A stretch of 7,748 nt of DNA from Lachnospiraceae bacterium (GTDB taxonomy: Bacteria; Bacillota; Clostridia; Lachnospirales; Lachnospiraceae), in contig VSNY01000181.1 in the NCBI GenBank assembly GCA_009774535.1, forward strand, positions 1 through 7,748, read 5' to 3'. The notes beneath the pieces were generated by a model. That model was not told the origin of the DNA. It saw only the letters and a list, made by a program, of their open reading frames with translations, and made no database searches. This document shows, piece by piece, positions 1-6,405 of the stretch (position 1 is its first letter; each line of letters begins with the position of its first letter). Position numbers and translations under genes: made by a program.

Positions 1-3000
1 GATTTCATCTGTGCCTTTGTGCGTAATCCCTTTAGTCCGTTCTTAACGTCTGTTTTAGAACCTTTCAGTGTTTTCTTTGTAGAAGCGTATTTCTTAGGAT
101 CGACAATAACGGCACTAATGTTTTCACGTTTGGAATTTAAGATATCCAGCCTTGTATCCAGTGTATCAACATTCTTATCCCGTTTTTCGATCGGGATCTG
201 GGCCATGGTCTTATACAGTTCTTTCAGGTCATTGTTTAATTCGTCAATCTTATCACGGCATGACTTCATCTTTTCGTACCATTCCTGATACGATTTGATG
301 GCATTCTTTAATTTTTCATTGGTAATTGTCTCAATGTCAAAAGAACCTTCGCGGACAAGTTTCTGGTAATGGGCCAGTGTCTTGCTGTCAATGCCTGGGA
401 CAACTTTTGTGTATGTTGTTGTAGCGGATGATGTGTCATAAGAGCCAGTCGATGGAGCAGAAGAGGATGGGGTATTATTGATATTGCCAAAACGCAGTCC
501 AGCATAATAGTCTCTTCCCGCAAGAGGAGAAAGTTTTGTCCCCCATCTGCGTCCTCTTTCTTCTATGAATTTACCATCTCCTGCATATATGCCTACATGA
601 TGGATGTTATTTGCGCCAGAACCAAAAAACACTAAATCGCCAGGCTGTAAATCCTGCTGGTTATATACCTTTGTGCCAAGTCCAGAGTTAAACTGTGCCT
701 GTGAATTGTGAGGGAGATTAATGCCATATTTTTTATAAAGCTGCATGACAAATCCGGAGCAGTCCGCACCATTAACAAGGCTTTCTCCTCCCCATACATA
801 AGGAAGCTTGTCAACATACTGCATTGCATCATTGACAACACCTGCGGTTGAGCTTGCAATATTAGAAACAGCATCACTTACAGCACTGGACACGTCCTCT
901 GTAACAGTCTCAACCGTTTCTTTTGCAGCATCGGCAGAGAATGATTCAGCAAATTTAGCATACTGCTTCATCGCCTTATATTCAGCTTCCAATGCCTTTG
1001 TTGTGGCTTCAATGGCTTTCTGTGTCTGCTTTTTCTTTTCACCGAAAGAGAGAAGGTCACTGATCTTATCCTTTGCTTTAGAAGCTGTGTCAATCAGGTT
1101 ATTGAGTTTGATTTCGATAAAATCAATATTTTCTGCAGTTTCCTCTTTCTTTTTCTCTTCCTTTTCTTTCTCTTTCGCAAGACGTTCACGGGTATCTTTG
1201 GTTGTTGTACCGCCTGTATAATCAACTTTGAATTCTGGAATATCCAGCTGCTTACGCAGATTTTCACCGAGTTCTTCTATAGTCTCTTCAATAGATTTGC
1301 GGGCTTTTGTGTCCTTGTTTTTATTCTTTTTAATGTTCTTGTACATCCCGGTTTTTTTAAATCCGGGTATCTTTTCGGCGGCATTTTCAAAGAACCTGTC
1401 AAATGCGGAACCTGTCATGCTGCCTACTGGGTTTGTGTAATCAAACGTGTTCAGGTCAGCCATTGCATTTTTCAGGTTTTTAATCTGTTCTGTAGTGGCT
1501 CCGGCTTGTACCGCAAGTTTCAGAAGGTTATCACAATCGGCCTTAGTATCCAGTTTCTTTTCATTTAATTCCCATTTTTCAAGTGCAAGTTTGGCAAGAT
1601 ATTTTAATACTTCTTCAGTTGTTTTGCCTTCTGCAATAAGTGCATTGATTTCCTCATAAGTTGCTTTGCGGAGATCATCACATCCCTGTGCTGTTGCATA
1701 TTTCTGGGCCGCAAGCATCTTTTCATTTTCAATTAATGCCTGTTCAACAATCGCAGCTGCATTTGATACACCCATCTGTTTTAACATGGCAATGGTTCCA
1801 GCTTTTGTAGCTTCTGTTACTTCACTGAGTACACCGGAACCTTTGATATATGCAGCTGTTAATTTATTAAACGCATCCTGGCATGCATTAATATCGTTAG
1901 GAGAGTTGGACACAGTGTTAATGAAATTATCATATTCGTCCGTATAAGTACTAAATGCTTCTTTGAATCCTTCATTATTAAGGATAGATGACCAATCGAA
2001 GTCCTCTTTGTCTAGGATATCTGCGTAGATTTTGTCTAATTGGTCAAGACCGTCTGATAATTTTTGAACATCTGCTAAAGCATTGCCAGAGAGATCAAAA
2101 TTGATACTTTTATCCAGGTTAACATCCGCAATATCTTCCAGTATATTTTTATAGCTTCTAAGTTTCTCTAATTCAGCTTCTCCAAGACTCCCATCAGCAG
2201 TTCCTTTAGCAATGATATCATCAATGATACTGACAATATCGAATCTTTCTTTCTGTATCTTTGTATTGATTTTCTCAATACATTCCTCTGCAGTGTCTCC
2301 TATAATATTAAATTCTGTTGCAAGAGTTTCTTTATCAATAGGGGAGAAGCTACTATCTTCTAATTTCTCAAGATATGACTGTAAGGACGAAATTTTATCT
2401 TTGTATTCATCAATCGCTTCTGTTTGTCCGAATTTATCTAATATGCCTGAAATTGTGGTGATTTTTTTAGTTAGATTCTCACCATCTAATAATGCATTTG
2501 CTTTTTCAAGTTCTTCCCTGATTGGATCAGTAAAATATCCTGAAAATTGAGGAATTGAAGCCAGGCATTCATTAACTGCATTTTCTATATCTTCCTGGCT
2601 GCCTATAAATTCCTTTCCCGCAACCGCAGAATCAACCAGCCCTTTCCTGTACGATTCAAATTCTTCCTCTGTATCTGGCAATTCCTTCCCCTGCAGGGAT
2701 TTTAACATTGCCTGTTCCGCAAGATTGGCATTCAGGTCATATATGGATGTATTATAGCCTTCGACAGCTCCTTTCAACTTATTGGACAGTTCATAGATCC
2801 CTTCCCATACCGGATTTTCAGACAATTCTTCATTTGTAAACTGCCCGGATTCCTTTAGCGCATCCATTGCATCCTGGAGCTTTTGGTAATTTTCAAGTAT
2901 GCCTTCTACTGTTTTGGTATCGCCCTCTAATTTCCATGATCCACCTATATTTGTATGCTCATTGCTGTCTATAACTCCTGCTTCTTCAAGTACTTTCCAT

Positions 3001-5540
3001 GCCTTTACAGCATCATTTCCAACTGCGGAAATTGTATTTCCCCCGCCAAACCAATTGCCTTTCCCAGCTTCCAGAAGTTCTTCTTTTGCTGCCTGTACCC
3101 CTGCAATCAACTCATTTTCTGCTTCACCCAACTGGTCAAGACTTGCCTGTCTGATGGCATTATCCAACGAACCATATTTTTCAATCAGTTCATCAACACT
3201 TTTTCCTTCAAGTCCAAGCTTTTTAATAATTTCTTCCTGTGTAGAAATTAATTCATCTTTGGCTGATTTATCCGTCTTTACTGCTTCTGACAGACTTAGG
3301 TATTTTCCTGCAAGTTCAGATATCTCGCTGCTGAGTGTTCCTGCTGTTTCAGCTGCCTCTTTTGATTTCTGACGCGCTTCTTCTACTGCCTGTTTATGTT
3401 TTGATATAGTAGAAGTGGCTATACCAATTGCAGTCGAAATACCCATGATGATAACTCCAATCGGGTTAGCCATAAAAGCTGCTTTCAGACTCGCACCAAG
3501 GCCCGTTACAGCTGCTTTCAGTGAGAACGTACTGGTTGTTGCCCTCACCTGTGCCGCTGTCTGCGCATTTGTAGCCTGTGTGAGTCCCATTTCTGCAAGT
3601 TTCGCCTGTACCTGTGCTTCCTTTAATCCAGTTGCGGCTAATATGGCTTTCCGTTGCGTATCATTTAACGCTTTATTTGATAAAACTTGTCTTAACTGTG
3701 CCTCTGACAATCCTCCGGATACCGTTATCAGGTTGTTAAAAGCTGTCGCATATTCATGTGTTTCACTTGCCATTGAAGACATAATTTTCAAAGAATTTAA
3801 AGCCGTTCCAAAATTACTTGCCTGGATTGCTGATGCTTTAAATGCCGCTGATAATGTAGTGATTCCTTTTGCAACACCAATCAACACAAAACCTCTCAGT
3901 GTTGATTCCACCAGACCAAGACTATTTGCAAACTGTAATACCGCATTGCCAGCATTTAAAATCCCTGTGACTGTTTTACCGTCAATCACTGACTGGTAAG
4001 TTTCTGTCATGCTTGCCCTAAATCTGTTTAATGCTGCTTCACTGGATTCCAGATATTTATCATATTCCCGCTGCGCTGACCCGCTTGCGGATAAACTGTT
4101 CTGGTAGATTTCCTGTGCTTCTGCCATATTGTTAAGCGTTGCACTGATTGCCGAGGCCCTATGCTTGCCGCTTATCAATTCAAGGAGCGCACTCTGGTCT
4201 GTATCTGACATTTGCTTGTATACTTTAGAAATATCAAGAAAAATATCAAAGATGCTGCGGAATGTCTCGCCATCTGCTTCCAGTATTTTTACCCCGCCTT
4301 TGCCATTGATACTTGTAAGCCCCTCGATCTTTTTCTCTAAACTGGAAGCGGATGTATAAACCCCTTCTGTTTCCTCGCCCATTTCCTGTAATTCTGCTGT
4401 ACATCCACGTATACGGAGTGCAGCAGTACGAAGTCCTAATGCAAGTGAATCTGCATCCTGAAATTGTCTGTTTCCCGCTGCAAGCAGTGCAATAAATTCA
4501 TCAACGCTTGTATTCGCATCAGCAAAAACAGAACCAACAGACTGTACACCTTGAGCGATTTCAGCAGTTGTAATGCTTGCCGTATTGCCGATTTCATTAT
4601 ATTTATCAATTAATGCTCCTGCTTTATCCACAACATCCGTAAATCCATCCACCATATCATACGCCTGTACGCCCGATATAATGGCTTTTGCAGAATCCGC
4701 CGCACCCATATCCCCTACATTTGCAAGAACCGTTGATTTCTCTGTAAGTTTATTGCTTGTGGATAAATTATAGCCGGATTTTGAAAACTCAGCAGCACCT
4801 TCGATCAGCCCTTTCTGCGCTGCTGCCAGCTCCTGTGCCTTCTTATTGCATCTGTCCAGATAATCCGGATAGTCACTCCTGGATAACTGATCCTGCACTT
4901 TAATTAAATCCGTATATGCCTTATCCAGATTCAGTGCTTCTGTCCATGCTTTCCGCAACTGCTGTGTTGCCAGCATTACCCCGCCAGTACCAGCAAATAA
5001 CTCTGTAGCGCGTGTAAATGTCCTTTTAAAAGTATCCCCCAGTGTCAGTCCGCTTAAATTTGCTGCCCTGATCTCTGAACGCATTGCTGAAAGCTGCAGC
5101 TTTAATGATTGGAGTTGTTTATTGGATACAGCCAATTTTGCATTGTCAAAAAGTTGGTTGTATTTTTGCGCCATCCCAGCATCTTTAAACATTTTGCTGT
5201 TCTGCTGTGCCAGAATCTTAATGTCATTAATCAGTTTGTCTTTTCTGACATGAAAATCAATTTCAACAGGCTTTGCTTTTACTTTTTTCTGAGCTTTCTG
5301 TGCTGACTGCTGTACTGAAGCGTCCAGCCCTTTTTGATCAAATTTCCCTGTTAATTTTACTGTACCATTTAATGAAGCCAAATCCTTTTTCAACTGCGCC
5401 CTTGTTTTTGCTTTATCAAGCGCGCCAACAAGGGGAACTTTGATTTCACCAAGATTTTTAGCGTCTGTTTGAATCTGTTTTTTACTCTGCCCTTTTTTCA
5501 GGGACGCAACAAGATTCACCCAGAAATTATTTTCTGCCAT
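1..5540 (-). CDS. Phage tail tape measure protein (TP901 type) with internal NlpC/P60 peptidase domain, C-terminal part missing
   Basis: One frame stays open from ATG at 5540 to the left edge, giving at least 1846 codons with no stop; the C-terminus lies outside the window. Visible order: helical N-terminus (1-200); TP901-like tape measure core (about 205-390, starting LDKAYTDL and containing VGDMGAADSAKAI); hydrophobic stretches at 551-567 and about 690-711, the latter opening with the NPIG motif frequent in tape measures; long helical middle; a Lys/Glu-rich coiled-coil-like segment (about 1450-1530); an NlpC/P60 domain (about 1571-1684) with YVWGG, Cys1594 in ADCSGF and His1648 in HHVGIY; a Ser/Thr-rich linker; another helical region. 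Family knowledge: this protein scaffolds the tail tube, fixes its length and enters the host envelope during infection; the peptidase would cleave peptidoglycan stem peptides. The start is chosen because AAAGGA lies 6 nt upstream. An in-frame ATG at 5573 lacks such a site. No frameshift was seen. Confidence 0.95.
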   Translation of the reverse strand, partial: MAENNFWVNLVASLKKGQSKKQIQTDAKNLGEIKVPLVGALDKAKTRAQLKKDLASLNGTVKLTGKFDQKGLDASVQQSAQKAQKKVKAKPVEIDFHVRKDKLINDIKILAQQNSKMFKDAGMAQKYNQLFDNAKLAVSNKQLQSLKLQLSAMRSEIRAANLSGLTLGDTFKRTFTRATELFAGTGGVMLATQQLRKAWTEALNLDKAYTDLIKVQDQLSRSDYPDYLDRCNKKAQELAAAQKGLIEGAAEFSKSGYNLSTSNKLTEKSTVLANVGDMGAADSAKAIISGVQAYDMVDGFTDVVDKAGALIDKYNEIGNTASITTAEIAQGVQSVGSVFADANTSVDEFIALLAAGNRQFQDADSLALGLRTAALRIRGCTAELQEMGEETEGVYTSASSLEKKIEGLTSINGKGGVKILEADGETFRSIFDIFLDISKVYKQMSDTDQSALLELISGKHRASAISATLNNMAEAQEIYQNSLSASGSAQREYDKYLESSEAALNRFRASMTETYQSVIDGKTVTGILNAGNAVLQFANSLGLVESTLRGFVLIGVAKGITTLSAAFKASAIQASNFGTALNSLKIMSSMASETHEYATAFNNLITVSGGLSEAQLRQVLSNKALNDTQRKAILAATGLKEAQVQAKLAEMGLTQATNAQTAAQVRATTSTFSLKAAVTGLGASLKAAFMANPIGVIIMGISTAIGIATSTISKHKQAVEEARQKSKEAAETAGTLSSEISELAGKYLSLSEAVKTDKSAKDELISTQEEIIKKLGLEGKSVDELIEKYGSLDNAIRQASLDQLGEAENELIAGVQAAKEELLEAGKGNWFGGGNTISAVGNDAVKAWKVLEEAGVIDSNEHTNIGGSWKLEGDTKTVEGILENYQKLQDAMDALKESGQFTNEELSENPVWEGIYELSNKLKGAVEGYNTSIYDLNANLAEQAMLKSLQGKELPDTEEEFESYRKGLVDSAVAGKEFIGSQEDIENAVNECLASIPQFSGYFTDPIREELEKANALLDGENLTKKITTISGILDKFGQTEAIDEYKDKISSLQSYLEKLEDSSFSPIDKETLATEFNIIGDTAEECIEKINTKIQKERFDIVSIIDDIIAKGTADGSLGEAELEKLRSYKNILEDIADVNLDKSINFDLSGNALADVQKLSDGLDQLDKIYADILDKEDFDWSSILNNEGFKEAFSTYTDEYDNFINTVSNSPNDINACQDAFNKLTAAYIKGSGVLSEVTEATKAGTIAMLKQMGVSNAAAIVEQALIENEKMLAAQKYATAQGCDDLRKATYEEINALIAEGKTTEEVLKYLAKLALEKWELNEKKLDTKADCDNLLKLAVQAGATTEQIKNLKNAMADLNTFDYTNPVGSMTGSAFDRFFENAAEKIPGFKKTGMYKNIKKNKNKDTKARKSIEETIEELGENLRKQLDIPEFKVDYTGGTTTKDTRERLAKEKEKEEKKKEETAENIDFIEIKLNNLIDTASKAKDKISDLLSFGEKKKQTQKAIEATTKALEAEYKAMKQYAKFAESFSADAAKETVETVTEDVSSAVSDAVSNIASSTAGVVNDAMQYVDKLPYVWGGESLVNGADCSGFVMQLYKKYGINLPHNSQAQFNSGLGTKVYNQQDLQPGDLVFFGSGANNIHHVGIYAGDGKFIEERGRRWGTKLSPLAGRDYYAGLRFGNINNTPSSSAPSTGSYDTSSATTTYTKVVPGIDSKTLAHYQKLVREGSFDIETITNEKLKNAIKSYQEWYEKMKSCRDKIDELNNDLKELYKTMAQIPIEKRDKNVDTLDTRLDILNSKRENISAVIVDPKKYASTKKTLKGSKTDVKNGLKGLRTKAQMK

Positions 5541-5546
5541 ATGTAT

Positions 5547-5552
5547 TCCTTT
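5547..5552 (-). promoter_or_regulatory. Ribosome binding site of the tape measure gene
   Basis: On the minus strand AAAGGA ends 6 nt before the ATG at 5540. A second purine block, AGGAAAGG, lies just upstream at 5554-5561 and touches the 3' arm of the 5561-5640 inverted repeat. This site decides for the 5540 start over the in-frame ATG at 5573, which has no comparable purine tract. Confidence 0.7.
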
Positions 5553-5560
5553 ACCTTTCC

Positions 5561-5640
5561 TGTCAATAACCATACCGCAGTTTTCAATTTCTTGAATTTC
5601 CTGTTTACAATCATTAAAAACTATGGTATAGTTATTGACA
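5561..5640 (-). repeat. 16-bp inverted repeat around a 48-nt loop, in the tape measure leader
   Basis: Left arm TGTCAATAACCATACC (5561-5576) and right arm GGTATAGTTATTGACA (5625-5640) are inverted repeats matching at 15 of 16 positions. Read as minus-strand RNA, the odd position is a G.U wobble, so all 16 pairs form; read as plus-strand RNA it is a C.A mismatch. The 48-nt loop contains a small TTCAA/TTGAA stem (5583-5596). In the mRNA the stem would end directly beside the purine tract used to start translation of the tape measure gene. It could be an RNA switch, a protein binding site, or the ends of a tiny mobile element, although no flanking target duplication is visible. Confidence 0.7.
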
Positions 5641-5663
5641 TATTTGATATTTTGTTGTATTTT
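5635..5663 (+). promoter_or_regulatory. Possible plus-strand promoter in the leader
   Basis: TTGACA at 5635-5640 is a perfect -35 match, followed after 17 bp by TATTTT (5658-5663), a 4-of-6 match to the -10 consensus. It would transcribe rightwards, antisense to the 5836-6018 gene, and no plus-strand gene lies downstream in the window. The -35 lies inside an inverted-repeat arm and the region is very AT-rich, so a chance match is quite possible. Confidence 0.25.
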
Positions 5664-5664
5664 T

Positions 5665-5698
5665 AGCCATTTTTAACAAAAAAAACGTAAAAATAGCT
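5665..5698 (-). repeat. 11-bp stem with U-rich loop in the leader
   Basis: AGCCATTTTTA (5665-5675) and TAAAAATAGCT (5688-5698) are inverted repeats with one non-matching position. As minus-strand RNA that position is U.G, so the stem is continuous over 11 pairs with a 12-nt loop containing eight U. As plus-strand RNA it is C.A, although a T-run follows on that strand, so a weak plus-strand terminator is the alternative reading. Confidence 0.5.
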
Positions 5699-5700
5699 GT

Positions 5701-5714
5701 TTTTTGATCAAAAA
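5701..5714. repeat. 14-bp perfect palindrome TTTTTGATCAAAAA
   Basis: A perfect palindrome centred on GATC, next to the 5665-5698 stem. Its symmetry suits a homodimeric DNA-binding protein such as one of the two nearby helix-turn-helix proteins, but A/T runs give such palindromes by chance in DNA of this composition. Confidence 0.4.
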
Positions 5715-5835
5715 TCTTCATTTTTCATTACTTTTTTGGATTATTTTAGATGTTATTTGATTTTCTGAATACAATTAAAATCTCTGATTTTCCGATAGTT
5801 ACTTTTAATTTTTCTTTTTATTATTTTAATAGTCA

Positions 5836-6018
5836 TTATGATTCGCTGCGTTTTAAATATGCTTCCAACTTCACAAAAAGATAGTCGTACAAGTCAATTT
5901 TCCCCCTCTTAAATCGGGACAGCACATCTTTATTAATTCCAGTTGCTTTACTGATCCAGCACTGTTTTTCACGTTCTAATCTTTTCAAAAGTGCCGCCCT
6001 AAGTTCTTCCTGTGTCAA
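5836..6018 (-). CDS. Small helix-turn-helix DNA-binding protein, 60 residues (TTG start)
   Basis: From TTG at 6018 the frame gives 60 residues beginning MTQEELRAALLKRLEREKQ. The segment 20-39, CWISKATGINKDVLSRFKRG, is a clear Xre/Cro-like helix-turn-helix: Gly27 sits in the turn and LSRF begins the recognition helix. The rest is two short helices. TTG is preferred because the purine block GAGGGGG lies 7 nt upstream and the protein then matches its neighbour at 6445-6630 in length and motif position. The frame also stays open upstream to an ATG at 6213, giving 125 residues, but that ATG has only GGGG 4 nt away and the added part resembles nothing I know. The likely role is a phage regulator or antitoxin-like repressor; its target is unknown. 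It is the last gene before the tape measure leader. Confidence 0.75.
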   Translation of the reverse strand: MTQEELRAALLKRLEREKQCWISKATGINKDVLSRFKRGKIDLYDYLFVKLEAYLKRSES

Positions 6019-6025
6019 ACTTATT

Positions 6026-6032
6026 CCCCCTC
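6026..6032 (-). promoter_or_regulatory. Ribosome binding site supporting the TTG start at 6018
   Basis: On the minus strand the block GAGGGGG is followed by a 7-nt spacer, AATAAGT, and then TTG. It is the strongest purine block in this frame and sits well inside the 125-codon ORF, which argues that translation starts here rather than at 6213. Confidence 0.6.
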
Positions 6033-6075
6033 TTTCTTTTATATTGATAACTTTATTTTTATGTATAAATATCAT

Positions 6076-6087
6076 GTACTTCGGTAC
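6076..6087 (+). repeat. Mini-hairpin GTAC-TTCG-GTAC
   Basis: Four base pairs closed by C-G around TTCG. As plus-strand RNA this is the very stable cUUCGg tetraloop; as minus-strand RNA the loop is CGAA and much less special. With only a 4-bp stem it may be chance, although it lies just beside the 6090-6124 hairpin. Confidence 0.3.
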
Positions 6088-6089
6088 TA

Positions 6090-6124
6090 CATCCGGCAGC
6101 ACTTGTGGAGAATGCTGCCGGATG
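6090..6124. repeat. Perfect 12-bp GC-rich inverted repeat with an 11-nt loop
   Basis: CATCCGGCAGCA (6090-6101) and TGCTGCCGGATG (6113-6124) match exactly, which is striking in AT-rich DNA. There is no T-run on either side, so it is not a typical terminator. The nine bases CATCCGGCA recur on the plus strand at 6628-6636, where the minus strand carries the spacer and ATG of the 61-residue gene. In a shared transcript the 5' arm could therefore also pair with that start region. If the 125-residue form of the downstream protein is made, this hairpin lies in its coding sequence. Confidence 0.75.
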
Positions 6125-6152
6125 ACCCATGTATCGTCAGGATGCACAGGAT

Positions 6153-6168
6153 TTTTAAATGTTTTGAA
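6153..6168. repeat. 16-bp direct repeat, copy 1
   Basis: TTTTAAATGTTTTGAA, identical to 6390-6405 and starting 237 bp from it. On the minus strand, in the frame of the 125-codon ORF, it reads FKTFK; copy 2 reads the same peptide in the frame of the 27-codon ORF. The copies could be operator sites or relics of a duplicated micro-gene. Confidence 0.6.
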
Positions 6169-6206
6169 ATGCTTCGATACTATTTGCATGTACCATAGTG
6201 GAGTTT

Positions 6207-6218
6207 GATACATGTATC
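6207..6218. repeat. 12-bp palindrome GATACATGTATC
   Basis: A perfect palindrome that includes the ATG (6211-6213, minus strand) of the 125-codon ORF. One half, CATGTATC, recurs at 6128-6135, 83 bp away. Two related sites beside a helix-turn-helix gene are compatible with an operator, but this is inference. Confidence 0.45.
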
Positions 6219-6225
6219 CCCGCTG

Positions 6226-6330
6226 TTATGCGGAGGGAATGCTGGCATAAGCTGTGACACCTATGCCAGCCTGTGATTCTGGTTTTTCTACTCCATCAGA
6301 CATCTTTTGTACACCAACAGTTTTGTACAT
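6226..6330 (-). CDS. Possible 34-residue micro-protein
   Basis: ATG at 6330 opens 34 codons, starting MYKTVGVQKMSDGVEKPESQ and ending in a small-residue tail AGIGVTAYASIPSA. Upstream on the minus strand are GAGG with a 10-nt spacer and AAGGG with a 3-nt spacer, so translation is plausible though not ideal. The stop at 6226 lies 12 nt before the ATG at 6213. There is no signal peptide, membrane segment or recognised motif. The hairpin 6241-6270 falls within its last third, so the reading frame may be incidental to a structured DNA or RNA element. I do not recognise the peptide. Confidence 0.3.
   Translation of the reverse strand: MYKTVGVQKMSDGVEKPESQAGIGVTAYASIPSA
6241..6270. repeat. Perfect 9-bp inverted repeat with a 12-nt loop
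   Basis: GCTGGCATA (6241-6249) and TATGCCAGC (6262-6270) match exactly. No T-run directly follows on either strand. It is the second GC-rich perfect hairpin within 180 bp; the two stems differ in sequence, so they are not copies of one repeat. Confidence 0.65.
6305..6329. repeat. Tandem 9-bp repeat TTTTGTACA, 16-bp period
   Basis: TTTTGTACA occurs at 6305-6313 and 6321-6329. The second copy overlaps the start codon of the possible 34-residue ORF. A 16-bp period is about one and a half helical turns, so the copies would lie on opposite faces of the DNA. They may be a protein binding pair or only reflect TACAAAA codon repetition. Confidence 0.4.
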
Positions 6331-6389
6331 CTGCCCTTTTCCTCAATGGCAGACTGCCGCTGATGCTGATAGTACGATATTCAACACTG

Positions 6390-6405
6390 TTTTAAATGTT
6401 TTGAA
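6390..6405. repeat. 16-bp direct repeat, copy 2
   Basis: Identical to 6153-6168. It lies about 40 bp downstream of the stop of the 61-residue gene. On the minus strand it reads FKTFK in the 27-codon GTG ORF (6343-6426), the same peptide as copy 1. Confidence 0.6.

Larger units (their letters stand above)
5541..5835 (-). other. AT-rich untranslated leader upstream of the tape measure gene
   Basis: These 295 bases hold no gene I can support. They are strikingly AT-rich, most of all from 5640 to 5835, and contain a 16-bp inverted repeat, an 11-bp stem and a 14-bp palindrome, listed separately. The tape measure frame itself stays open upstream to a TAA at 5673-5675, but the only in-frame ATG there (5573) has no ribosome binding site. 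I could not settle on a convincing minus-strand sigma70 promoter; many TA-rich hexamers exist and none has a well-spaced TTGACA-like partner. A gap of this size inside a phage tail operon is unusual and suggests a promoter, RNA leader or module boundary. Confidence 0.6.

Noticed and set aside
308..877. Two minus-strand ORFs of 71 and 81 codons at 308-523 and 632-877
   Set aside because: They are other-frame shadows inside the NlpC/P60 part of the tape measure gene, whose own frame carries the catalytic motifs without interruption.
3415..3999. 194-codon plus-strand ORF, and similar plus-strand ORFs of 65-157 codons between 19 and 5306
   Set aside because: All lie antisense to the continuous tape measure frame, have no ribosome binding sites I could accept, and their composition (Ser/Ala/Cys/Phe-rich) is what the reverse of Ala/Glu/Lys-rich codons produces.
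5516..5614. 32-codon minus-strand ORF, basic and overlapping the tape measure start
   Set aside because: No ribosome binding site upstream of its ATG, extremely AT-rich surroundings, and no recognisable motif; mentioned only as an alternative reading in the findings.
6090..6124. Perfect hairpin as a rho-independent terminator
   Set aside because: No T-run follows on either strand, so the stem alone does not make a terminator.
6232..6251. Plus-strand GGAGGG followed by ATG at 6239
   Set aside because: The ATG is followed by a stop after three codons, so there is no gene behind this apparent ribosome binding site.
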